NCBI RefSeq assembly: GCF_024172165.1
Contig: NZ_JAMZEB010000002.1
Span: 7,647,501 to 7,711,500 of the forward strand
Direction of reading: 5' to 3'
Length of the DNA stretch: 64,000 nucleotides
Source: Nonomuraea thailandensis
GTDB taxonomy: Bacteria; Actinomycetota; Actinomycetes; Streptosporangiales; Streptosporangiaceae
Below the pieces are notes generated by a model. That model saw nothing but the letters and a program-made list of their open reading frames with translations. It did not search any database and was not told the DNA's origin. Shown piece after piece: positions 27,901 through 35,827 of this stretch; position 1 is the first letter of the stretch, and every line of letters starts with the position of its first letter. The position numbers were made by a program, and so were the translations under genes.

Positions 27901-29708
27901 CGCTCACCATGGCCAGGATGAAGGTGTCGATCCTGCGCCATGCGGCCAAGGGGCAGCAGGGCGGCATGACGGCCTCCGCGGCCGTGCTCGGCGCCCTGCT
28001 GGCGGGTGGCATGATCTGGCTGGCGTTCCTGGGCGGCGACTGGCTGGCAGCCGCGTACACCGTGTGGGCGCTCGGCTGGATCATCGGCCCTGTCTTCTCG
28101 GGCGGCGGCGACGAGACGCTGCGGCCGGAGTTCTTCACCCTGCTCGGGCTGCGGCCGCAGCGCATGGCGGCCGGGCTGCTGGTGGCGGCGTTCGTGGGCG
28201 TGGCCCCCGCGGTCAGCCTGCTGGCGCTGGCGGGGCTGGTGGTCGCCGGCGCCCGCGAGGGCGTCGTGGGAGCGCTCGTGGCGGTGCCGGCGATGGTGTT
28301 GCAGCTCGCCGTGTTCGTGCTGCTGTCGAAGGTGACCGTGGCGCTGCTCGGCCTCGCGCTGGGCTCCAGGATCGGGGCGATCGGCGCCGGGCTGGTCAAC
28401 GGCGTGATCCTCGCCTTCCTGGGGCAGATCTGGGTCTTCATGGTGGCTCTCGGGCAGGGCGGGCAGATCCCGGAGTTCGTCCGGTACCTGCCGTCCGGGT
28501 GGGGGCTGCTCGCCGTCCAGGGCGAGTACCTGGCGCTGGCCGCGATGGTGGTGCTGATCGTGCTGCTGCTGGCGGCGTGGGCGGCGCTGTTGACCAGGCG
28601 GACGGGCAGGAGCCGGCCCTCGACCCGGGGCCGCAGGCCGATGCGGGCCGCCACCCCGCACGGCGCCGTGATCGCCAAGGAGCTGCGTACGTGGACGCGG
28701 GACCTGGTGCGCAACCACCAGCTCGCCTTCGCCTTCACCTACGGCGTGGCCTTCGCGGCCGTGCCGCTGCTCGTGGGCATCCCGCAGATGCTGCCGCTGG
28801 CCGGGCCGCTCTTCATCATGATGGCGGCGGCGATGACCGCCAACACGTACGGCACCGACGGCACCGCCCACTGGCTGACGCTGATGACGCCGGGCGCCTC
28901 CGACGTGCGGGGCAGGCAGCTGGCGTGGCTGGCGGCGGTCGGGCCGGTCGGGCTGGTGCTGGCGGTGGTCTGCACGGCGGCCGTGGGCGGGCCGTGGCCG
29001 CTGGTCATGGCGGCCACGTTCGCGCTGCTCGGCGGGGCCGTGGGGCTGGTGCCGCTGATGTCGGTGGTCGGGCTGGTCCCGGGCATCGACCCGAAGAACC
29101 GGGGCGGCAACCCCCTGCGGACGAGCGAGGACGACGGCTCGGCCACCGGCATGGCCTACCTGATGCTGGTCCTGGTGGCTGTCGCCGCGGCGCCCGCCGT
29201 GACGGTGGCGGTGTTCTTCGGCTGGTGGGGCGTGCCCGCCGGGCTGCTGACCGGAGGCTTGTGCTGGTGGGGCCTCGGCCTGCTGGCGGAGCGGCGGCTG
29301 ACGGCTCAGGGGCCGGAGCTGCTGCAGCTCATGCGGACGGGACGGCGTGCCGACACCGGCGCCAAGGGGTCGGACACGTTCGAGCTGCCCGAGAGCATGT
29401 CGCGGACGCAGCGGACGATCGTGATGATCTGCGCGTCGCTCGGCGCGATCCCGCTGTTCCCGCAGGGCATCGTGGCCATCGCCTTCATGGCGAACGGCCG
29501 GCTCGATCAGTCGTGGTTCCTGGCCACGCACGTGTCGCCCGGCCTGCGCTGGCCGGTGGCGATCGGCTTCGTGCTGCTCGGCCTGGGCATGTACGGCACC
29601 GCCCTGTGGTTGTGGCTGCGCGCCAAGAAGGCCGAGAAGGCCGAGAAGGCGGAGAAGGTTGCAGGGGAGGTTACGGACACCGATAAGCTCGCGGCGCAAC
29701 ACCACTAA
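27891..29708 (+). CDS. ABC-2 type exporter, large permease
   Basis: This 605-residue integral membrane protein has about 12 hydrophobic segments arranged as two similar halves, separated by an Arg-rich cytoplasmic linker (about residues 235-255). The C-terminus is charged, with KAEKAEKAEK repeats. It begins within the last ten bases of the ATPase gene. The size suggests a fused two-permease unit. The substrate is unknown; detoxification or lipid export is plausible from the TetR control. Confidence 0.85.
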   Translation: MAVALTMARMKVSILRHAAKGQQGGMTASAAVLGALLAGGMIWLAFLGGDWLAAAYTVWALGWIIGPVFSGGGDETLRPEFFTLLGLRPQRMAAGLLVAAFVGVAPAVSLLALAGLVVAGAREGVVGALVAVPAMVLQLAVFVLLSKVTVALLGLALGSRIGAIGAGLVNGVILAFLGQIWVFMVALGQGGQIPEFVRYLPSGWGLLAVQGEYLALAAMVVLIVLLLAAWAALLTRRTGRSRPSTRGRRPMRAATPHGAVIAKELRTWTRDLVRNHQLAFAFTYGVAFAAVPLLVGIPQMLPLAGPLFIMMAAAMTANTYGTDGTAHWLTLMTPGASDVRGRQLAWLAAVGPVGLVLAVVCTAAVGGPWPLVMAATFALLGGAVGLVPLMSVVGLVPGIDPKNRGGNPLRTSEDDGSATGMAYLMLVLVAVAAAPAVTVAVFFGWWGVPAGLLTGGLCWWGLGLLAERRLTAQGPELLQLMRTGRRADTGAKGSDTFELPESMSRTQRTIVMICASLGAIPLFPQGIVAIAFMANGRLDQSWFLATHVSPGLRWPVAIGFVLLGLGMYGTALWLWLRAKKAEKAEKAEKVAGEVTDTDKLAAQHH

Positions 29709-29709
29709 C

Positions 29710-29723
29710 ATCTTGTATACGAT
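29710..29723 (+). promoter_or_regulatory. GntR operator 1, upstream of the GntR gene
   Basis: ATCTTGTATACGAT lies 10 bases before the GntR start and its 3' half (TACGAT) could be the -10 box. The same ATCTTGTATAC core recurs at 30462. The GTATAC palindrome is typical of FCD-type GntR operators. Confidence 0.7.
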
Positions 29724-29733
29724 AAATCCCCCT

Positions 29734-30411
29734 ATGACTGATATGACGCTGGGCGGGGCCCATCAGACCTTGCGTGACGAGGTCACCAAGGAGCTGCGCC
29801 GCCGCATTCTCTCCGGTGAGCTCGCCCAGGGTGAACGCCTGGTCGAGGACCGGCTGGCCGCCACGCTCGGCGTCTCGCGCAACCCCGTACGTGAGTCCAT
29901 CCGGGTCCTGGCCGCCGAGGGTTTCATCCAGGTCGTCCCCCGCCTGGGCGCCACGGTGGCCAGGCTGTCGGCGGAGGAGGGCGAGGAGCTCTTCGACGTG
30001 CGCATGGCCATCGAGGGCCTGGCGGCGCGGCTGGCCGCGCGCAAGCGCTCCCCCGCCTCGGCCGACCGGCTGCGCCGGCTGCTGGACCAGGCGAGGGAGG
30101 CGGTCGAGGCGGGGCGGCTGGAGGAGGTGGCCGATCTCAACACGGCCTTCCACCTGGCCGTGGGCGAGGCGACGGGGAACTCGTACCTGGCGCTGATGAT
30201 GAAGCCCATGCTGCAGCGGGCGCAGTGGATCTTCAGCCAGACGGCCGCCGCGCGCGGGCCGCATTCCTGGACCGAGCACCTGAGCCTGTGCGAGGCGATC
30301 GCGGCGGGCGACGAGGACGAAGCGCAGGCCAGAGCGGTCGCGCACGTCGCCGCGGCCCGCCGGTCGTTCCTGCAGGCCGTGGGCCGCAGGGCAAAACACC
30401 CAAACGATTAG
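29734..30411 (+). CDS. GntR-family (FCD/FadR-type) regulator
   Basis: This 225-residue repressor-type protein has an N-terminal winged helix (LRDEVTKELRRRILSGEL, SRNPVRESIRVLAAEGF) and a C-terminal FCD helical domain with metal-ligand candidates in NTAFHLAVGEATGN, EHLSLCEAI and AVAHVAAARR. I use the ATG at 29734; an ATG at 29743 is possible. It sits upstream of the peptide importer operon and both promoters carry the same motif, so it probably represses itself and the importer. The effector may be a small carboxylate or amino acid, typical for FCD domains. Confidence 0.9.
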   Translation: MTDMTLGGAHQTLRDEVTKELRRRILSGELAQGERLVEDRLAATLGVSRNPVRESIRVLAAEGFIQVVPRLGATVARLSAEEGEELFDVRMAIEGLAARLAARKRSPASADRLRRLLDQAREAVEAGRLEEVADLNTAFHLAVGEATGNSYLALMMKPMLQRAQWIFSQTAAARGPHSWTEHLSLCEAIAAGDEDEAQARAVAHVAAARRSFLQAVGRRAKHPND

Positions 30412-30461
30412 GAAACACTCAGATAACAACATAGGGTGATGAAACACCGCTGAAATGTGGC

Positions 30462-30475
30462 ATCTTGTATACAGT
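30462..30475 (+). promoter_or_regulatory. GntR operator 2, upstream of the peptide importer operon
   Basis: ATCTTGTATACAGT matches operator 1 in its first 11 bases and ends 26 bases before the binding-protein ATG. Again the motif overlaps a possible -10 box (TACAGT). Confidence 0.7.
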
Positions 30476-30501
30476 CTCCTAAACGTTTCAACGGAGGCCT
30501 C

Positions 30502-32118
30502 ATGCGACCGTCCCCCAAGGTCGTCGCGGCGCTCATCACCCTCCCCCTCGCCCTGGCGGCCTGTGGCGGAGGCGGGACGAGCAACACGCCCGCGGCACCG
30601 AGTTCCATAGCCAGCGCCTCGGCCGACCACCGGTCGGTCAAGAGCGGCGGCACGCTCAACATCGCGCTCAACGCCGATCCCGACGCCCTGGACCCGAGCA
30701 TCTCGACCACGCTCGTGGGCCGCGAGGTGTTCGCGAACATGTGCGAGAAGCTCTACGACATCGACGCCTCCTCCACCCTGATCCCCCAGCTCGCCGCGGC
30801 CATGCCCGAGCTGTCGGACGGCGGCAGGGAAGTGACGATCAAGCTGCGGGAAGGCGTCAAGTTCAACGACGGCACCGCGCTCGACGCCGAGGCGGTCAAG
30901 AAGTCGCTGGACCGCCACCGCACCTGGGAGAAGTCCGCACGGCAGGCCGACCTGGCCGCCGTGTCCAAGGTGGAGGTGGTCGACCCCTCGACGGTGAAGC
31001 TCACGCTGACGCAGCCGTTCACGCCGCTGACCGCGCAGCTCGCCGACCGCGCGGGCATGATCATGTCGCCGAAGGCGCTGGACTCCGAGGGTGACAACTT
31101 CGGTGCCGGCCCTGTCTGCGCCGGCCCGTTCAAGTTCGCCAGCCGCACCTCCGGCAGCCAGATCGTGCTGGAGAAGTCGGCCGACTACTACGACGCCGCC
31201 AAGGTCAAGCTCGACAAGCTCGTATACAAAATCATCGTCGACCCCAACGTGCGGGCCGCGAACCTCAAGTCCGGCGACGTTCAGGTGGCCGACCAGCTCG
31301 CCACGAACACCGTCGCGGGCGTGCAGTCCGACCCGAACCTGACCGTCGTGTCCGGCGGCGGCCTCGGGTACTACGGCTTCCAGATCAACATCGGCAACGC
31401 CACCGGCTCCACCGAGAAGCCGGGCGCGATCGACACGCCGCTGGGCAAGAGCCCCGAGCTGCGCGAGGCGTTCGAGCTGGCGCTGGACCGCGACGCCATC
31501 AACAAGGCCGTCTACAACGGGCTGCACGAGGTCGACTGCTACCCCGTCCCGAACGACAGCCCGTACCGGCCGAAGGACCTGACCTGCCCCAAGCGTGACC
31601 TGGCCAAGGCCAAGCAGCTCGTGCAGGCCTCCGGCGTCCCGACGCCGATCCCGGTCACCCTCGCCACCCCGAACGACGCCGTCAACCAGCGCCTGGCGCA
31701 GGTCATCCAGTCGATGACCAAGGAGGCCGGCTTCAACGTGAGCGTGCAGACGGCCGAGTTCGTCAGCGTGCTGGAGCAGGGCAAGGCCGGCAAGTTCGAC
31801 GTCCTGCTGAGCGGCTGGTCCGGCCGCGTCGACCCGGACGGCAACCTCACGAACCTGGTCACCACCCAGGGCAGCAACAACTACGCGGGCATGTCCGACC
31901 CCGGCATCGACGACCCGATCAAGCAGGCCGCCGCGGAGACGGACGTCGCCAAGCGGGCCGAGCTCTACGGCAGCGCCATGAAGAAGGCCGCCGAGCTGCG
32001 TGGCGTGGTGTACCTGTACCACAACCTGTACTACCTCGGCATGCACAAGACCGTCGCCGGCGTCCAGTACTTCAAGGACGGCCTGCCCCGCTACGTCACC
32101 GCCGGGTTCGCCGCCTGA
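30502..32118 (+). CDS. Peptide ABC importer, family 5 binding lipoprotein
   Basis: This 538-residue extracytoplasmic binding protein belongs to the DppA/OppA/GsiB class. The ATG at 30502 has GGAGG six bases upstream. The lipoprotein signal ends LALAAC, followed by a Ser/Ala-rich tether. Family-5 segments include TLNIALNADPDALDPSIST, FNDGTALDAEAVKKSLDRH and LREAFELALDRDAINKAVY. It is the first gene of a five-component importer unit with a downstream gamma-glutamyltransferase-family gene, so gamma-glutamyl peptides are a reasonable guess for the ligand. A third copy of the GntR motif lies inside this gene near 31222. Confidence 0.92.
   Translation: MRPSPKVVAALITLPLALAACGGGGTSNTPAAPSSIASASADHRSVKSGGTLNIALNADPDALDPSISTTLVGREVFANMCEKLYDIDASSTLIPQLAAAMPELSDGGREVTIKLREGVKFNDGTALDAEAVKKSLDRHRTWEKSARQADLAAVSKVEVVDPSTVKLTLTQPFTPLTAQLADRAGMIMSPKALDSEGDNFGAGPVCAGPFKFASRTSGSQIVLEKSADYYDAAKVKLDKLVYKIIVDPNVRAANLKSGDVQVADQLATNTVAGVQSDPNLTVVSGGGLGYYGFQINIGNATGSTEKPGAIDTPLGKSPELREAFELALDRDAINKAVYNGLHEVDCYPVPNDSPYRPKDLTCPKRDLAKAKQLVQASGVPTPIPVTLATPNDAVNQRLAQVIQSMTKEAGFNVSVQTAEFVSVLEQGKAGKFDVLLSGWSGRVDPDGNLTNLVTTQGSNNYAGMSDPGIDDPIKQAAAETDVAKRAELYGSAMKKAAELRGVVYLYHNLYYLGMHKTVAGVQYFKDGLPRYVTAGFAA
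31219..31232 (-). promoter_or_regulatory. Possible intragenic GntR operator
   Basis: Read on the minus strand, ATTTTGTATACGAG matches operator 1 (ATCTTGTATACGAT) at 12 of 14 bases. It falls in the binding-protein gene at codons written GTA TAC AAA, where this gene otherwise strongly prefers GTC/GTG and AAG. Off-preference codons suggest, but do not prove, selection for the site. Confidence 0.45.
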
Positions 32119-33077
32119 TGCTCTGGTTCATCCTCCGGCGCTGCGGATCGGCCGTGCTCGTGCTGTTCCTGTCCAGCGTCCTGATCTTCCTGGGCATCCG
32201 GGCGCTGCCCGGTGACCCGGCCTCGGTCATGGCCGGCCAGGAGGCCTCGCCGGCCGCGATCGAGGCCATCCGCAAGGAGTTCGGCCTGGACAAGCCGCTG
32301 CCCGCGCAGTACCTGGACTACGTCGGCCAGACCCTCACCGGCAACTTCGGCCGCTCGACCCAGGACCAGCTCCCCGTGGCTGACATCCTGGCCGAGCGGC
32401 TGCCGGTGACGCTGGAGCTGTCGCTGCTGGCCATGCTGGTCGCGATCGTCGTCGGCGTGGGGGCGGGCATCGTGGCCGCCGTCCGCCGCGGCAGGTTCGC
32501 CGACTACGTGGCCACCGGGTTCGGCCTGGCCGGGCTGTCGGTGCCGCACTTCTGGCTGGGCCTGCTCGGCATCCTGCTGTTCGCGGTCACCTGGCGGGTG
32601 CTGCCGGCCTCCGGTTACGTGCCCTTCACCGAGGACCCGGCCGCGAACCTGCAGCGCATGATCCTGCCGGCCCTGGTGCTCGGCACCGGCTTCGCGGCGA
32701 TCCTGATGCGGCAGACCCGCTCGGCCATGCTGGGCGCGCTGTCGGCCGACTACGTCAGGACCGCCAGGTCCAAGGGCCTGTCCGAGGTCAAGGTGGTGGG
32801 CGCGCACGCGCTGCGCAACAGCCTGACGACCGTGGTGACCGTGCTCGGCCTGCAGCTCGGCGCGCTGATCAGCGGCGCCGTGGTGACCGAGCAGATCTTC
32901 GTCATCCCCGGCTTCGGCAAGCTCACCGTGGACGCGGTGCTGACCAGGAACTATCCCGTCATCCAGGCGGTCGTGCTGGTCACGGTCATCGGGTACGTGC
33001 TGGTGAACCTGCTGGTCGACATCGCCTACGCCTTCCTCAACCCCCGGATCAGGCTGTCGGGAGGCTCCCGTGACTAG
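32118..33077 (+). CDS. Peptide ABC importer permease (DppB type)
   Basis: This 319-residue permease has six predicted transmembrane helices. The N-terminus (RRCGSAVLVLFLSSVLIFLG) is typical of DppB/GsiC, and the EAA-like loop reads YVRTARSKGLSEVKVVGAHALRNS. The ATG overlaps the stop of the binding-protein gene by one base (TGATG), giving tight coupling. Confidence 0.92.
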   Translation: MLWFILRRCGSAVLVLFLSSVLIFLGIRALPGDPASVMAGQEASPAAIEAIRKEFGLDKPLPAQYLDYVGQTLTGNFGRSTQDQLPVADILAERLPVTLELSLLAMLVAIVVGVGAGIVAAVRRGRFADYVATGFGLAGLSVPHFWLGLLGILLFAVTWRVLPASGYVPFTEDPAANLQRMILPALVLGTGFAAILMRQTRSAMLGALSADYVRTARSKGLSEVKVVGAHALRNSLTTVVTVLGLQLGALISGAVVTEQIFVIPGFGKLTVDAVLTRNYPVIQAVVLVTVIGYVLVNLLVDIAYAFLNPRIRLSGGSRD

Positions 33078-33897
33078 GCACTGGCGACGTTTCAGGCGCC
33101 GGCCGATGCCGATGGCGGGCCTGGTGCTGGTGGTCGCGTTCGTCCTGCTGGCCCTGATCGGCCCGCTGGTGACCGGCGACCCCGCGGCGCAGGACTACCT
33201 GGCCACGCTGGCGCCCCCGTCGGGCGCGCACCCGATGGGCACCGACGACCTCGGCCGCGACGCCTTCGCCCGGATCGCGCACGGCGCCCAGGTCTCGCTG
33301 CAGGCGGGCGTGCTGTCCACGCTGCTGGCGATGGTGGTCGGCATCCCGATCGGGCTGGTCGCCGGCTTCTACCGGCGCTGGCTGGACCCGATCGTGATGC
33401 GGCTGGTCGACGTGACGCTGGCCTTCCCGTTCCTGGTGTTCGCGGTCGGCCTGGCGGCGATCATCGGGCCCTCGCTGAAGGGCGTCGTGCTGGCGCTGGG
33501 CTTCTCCCAGCTGCCCGCGATCATCCGGATCACCCGCGGCGAGGTGCTGGCGGTCAGGGAGATGGACTACGTGGCCGCGGCCATCGCCGACGGCGCGGGC
33601 GACGGGCACATCATCTTCCGCTACGTGCTGCCGAACTGCGCCAGCCCGCTCATCGTGCAGGCCACGGTGGCGATCCCGGCGGCGATCATCGGCGAGTCCA
33701 CGCTGTCGTTCCTGGGTCTGGGCGTGCAGCCGCCGACGCCGTCGTGGGGCGTGATGCTGACGACCGCGCAGCAGTACCTGAGCGACGCGCCGTGGCTGGC
33801 CATCTGGCCCGGCCTGATGATCGCCCTGGCCACGCTCGGCTTCAACCTGCTCGGCGACGGGCTGCGCGACGTACTGGACCCGAGGAGCCACCGATGA
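33070..33897 (+). CDS. Peptide ABC importer permease (DppC type)
   Basis: This 275-residue permease starts at a GTG eight bases before the end of the previous gene. It has the DppC hallmarks HPMGTDDLGRDAFARIAHGAQ near the N-terminus, an EMDYVAAAIADGAGDGHIIFR coupling loop and a STLSFLGLGVQPPTPSWG loop. It forms the membrane channel with the preceding DppB-type subunit. Confidence 0.92.
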   Translation: MTRHWRRFRRRPMPMAGLVLVVAFVLLALIGPLVTGDPAAQDYLATLAPPSGAHPMGTDDLGRDAFARIAHGAQVSLQAGVLSTLLAMVVGIPIGLVAGFYRRWLDPIVMRLVDVTLAFPFLVFAVGLAAIIGPSLKGVVLALGFSQLPAIIRITRGEVLAVREMDYVAAAIADGAGDGHIIFRYVLPNCASPLIVQATVAIPAAIIGESTLSFLGLGVQPPTPSWGVMLTTAQQYLSDAPWLAIWPGLMIALATLGFNLLGDGLRDVLDPRSHR

Positions 33898-34859
33898 GCC
33901 TGCTGGAGATCACCGACCTCAAGGTCGGCTTCGACACCGAGGACGGCCTCGTCCAGGCGGTCAGGGACATCTCGCTCACCCTGGACGAGGGCGAGATCCT
34001 CGCGCTGTGCGGGGAGTCGGGCTGCGGCAAGTCGGTCACCGCGATGTCCATCCCCCGGCTGCTGCCGCCCGCCACGACGCGGCTGTCCGGCTCGATCAAG
34101 CTGGACGGCCGCGAGCTGACCACGCTGCCCGAGCCGGAGATGCGGCAGGTGCGCGGCAAGACCGTCTCGGTCGTCTTCCAGGAGCCGATGACCTCGCTGA
34201 ACCCGTCGTTCACCGTCGGCTACCAGATCACCGAGGTGCTGCGCAGGCACGAGAAGCTCTCGCGGCAGACCGCGACCAAGCGGGCCGTGGAGCTGCTGGA
34301 GCTGGTCGGCATCCCCGCGCCGGTGCGCCGGATGAAGGAGTACCCGCACCAGCTCTCCGGCGGCATGCGGCAGCGCGTCATGATCGCCATCGCGGTGGCC
34401 TGCTCGCCGCGGGTGCTGATCGCCGACGAGCCCACCACGGCGCTCGACGTGACGATCCAGGCGGGCGTGCTGGACGTCTTCCGCGACCTGCGCGACCGGC
34501 TCGGCACCGCGATCATCCTCATCACGCACGACCTGGGCGTGGTGGCCGACATCGCCGACAGGGCCATGGTCATGTACGCGGGCCGTGCCGTCGAGCAGGC
34601 CCCGGTGGCCGAGCTGTTCGCGAACCCGCGGCACCCGTACACGCTGGGCCTGATGAAGGCCCTGCCCTCCGCCGCCGTGAACGGCCGCCTGGCGGAGATC
34701 CCCGGCATGGTGCCCTCGCCGCTGTCGGACCCCGACGAGTGCGCGTTCCGTGACCGCTGCCCGCGCGCCCAGGAGGACTGCGCGCTGTCGCGGCCCCCGC
34801 TCACCCGTCAGGCCGACGAGCACCTGGCGGCCTGCTTCCACCCCGGAGGTCAGTCGTGA
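33894..34859 (+). CDS. Peptide ABC importer ATPase (DppD type)
   Basis: This 321-residue ATPase has Walker A GESGCGKS, signature LSGGMRQR, Walker B VLIADEPTTALD and the oligopeptide-transporter C-terminal extension with cysteines (CAFRDRCPRAQEDC) that may bind an Fe-S cluster. The ATG lies in an ATGA overlap with the permease gene. Confidence 0.92.
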   Translation: MSLLEITDLKVGFDTEDGLVQAVRDISLTLDEGEILALCGESGCGKSVTAMSIPRLLPPATTRLSGSIKLDGRELTTLPEPEMRQVRGKTVSVVFQEPMTSLNPSFTVGYQITEVLRRHEKLSRQTATKRAVELLELVGIPAPVRRMKEYPHQLSGGMRQRVMIAIAVACSPRVLIADEPTTALDVTIQAGVLDVFRDLRDRLGTAIILITHDLGVVADIADRAMVMYAGRAVEQAPVAELFANPRHPYTLGLMKALPSAAVNGRLAEIPGMVPSPLSDPDECAFRDRCPRAQEDCALSRPPLTRQADEHLAACFHPGGQS

Positions 34860-35818
34860 TCCTGCGGATCGACAACCTGGTCAAGCACTACGGCCCCGTG
34901 CGGGCCGTGGACGGCCTGTCGCTGGAGATCGGCGAGGGCGAGGTGCTCGGCCTGGTCGGTGAGTCGGGCAGCGGCAAGTCCACGGTCGGCAAGTGCGTGC
35001 TGCGCCTGACCGAGCCGACCGCGGGCTCGATCGAGCTGGGCGGCAAGGACATCACCCACCTGTCGCGCCGGGCCATGCGCCCGCTGCGCAGGGACGTGCA
35101 CATGGTCTTCCAGGACCCGTTCTCCTCGCTCAACCCGCGCTTCACGATCGAGCGGATCGTGGCCGAGCCGCTGCTGCGGCACAAGATCACCGACCGGCGC
35201 GAGGTCGCGAACCGGGTGGCCGCCATGCTGGAGAAGGTCGGGCTGCGCCAGGAGATGCGCAGGCGCTTCCCGCACGAGCTGTCCGGCGGGCAGCGGCAGC
35301 GGGTGGGGCTGGCCAGGGCGCTGATCCTGGAGCCCAAGCTGGTCGTGGCGGACGAGCCCGTGTCGGCGCTGGACGTGTCCGTGCAGGCGTCGGTGCTCAA
35401 CCTGATCACCGACCTGCAGCGGGACATGGGGTTCTCGTGCCTGTTCATCACGCATGACCTGTCGGTGGTGGAGTTCCTGGCCGACCGGATCGCGGTCATG
35501 TACCTCGGCAGGATCGTGGAGTCGGGGCCGACGGCCGAGATCTTCGCCGGGCCGCGGCACCCGTACACGCAGGCCCTGCTGTCGGCCGCGCCGGTGGCGG
35601 ACCCGGCCAGGCAGCGGGAGCGGCGCAGGATCGTGCTCGGCGGCGACGTGCCGAGCCCGATGGACCCGCCGCCCGGCTGCCGGTTCCACACGCGCTGCCC
35701 GCTCGCCTACGACGAGTGCCGCACCTCAGAACCGCTCTTGAACGACCCGCGTGGCAACGGTCACCCCGCCGCCTGCCACCTGGTAACAGCGGACCGCGTC
35801 CCCGACGCGGCCAAGTAA
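34856..35818 (+). CDS. Peptide ABC importer ATPase (DppF type)
   Basis: This second, 320-residue ATPase starts at a GTG in a GTGA overlap. Motifs are Walker A GESGSGKS, signature LSGGQRQR, Walker B LVVADEPVSALD and the C-terminal CRFHTRCPLAYDEC extension. It forms the ATPase heterodimer with the preceding subunit. The next gene begins ten bases after the stop. Confidence 0.92.
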   Translation: MILRIDNLVKHYGPVRAVDGLSLEIGEGEVLGLVGESGSGKSTVGKCVLRLTEPTAGSIELGGKDITHLSRRAMRPLRRDVHMVFQDPFSSLNPRFTIERIVAEPLLRHKITDRREVANRVAAMLEKVGLRQEMRRRFPHELSGGQRQRVGLARALILEPKLVVADEPVSALDVSVQASVLNLITDLQRDMGFSCLFITHDLSVVEFLADRIAVMYLGRIVESGPTAEIFAGPRHPYTQALLSAAPVADPARQRERRRIVLGGDVPSPMDPPPGCRFHTRCPLAYDECRTSEPLLNDPRGNGHPAACHLVTADRVPDAAK

Positions 35819-35827
35819 GGAGAAATC

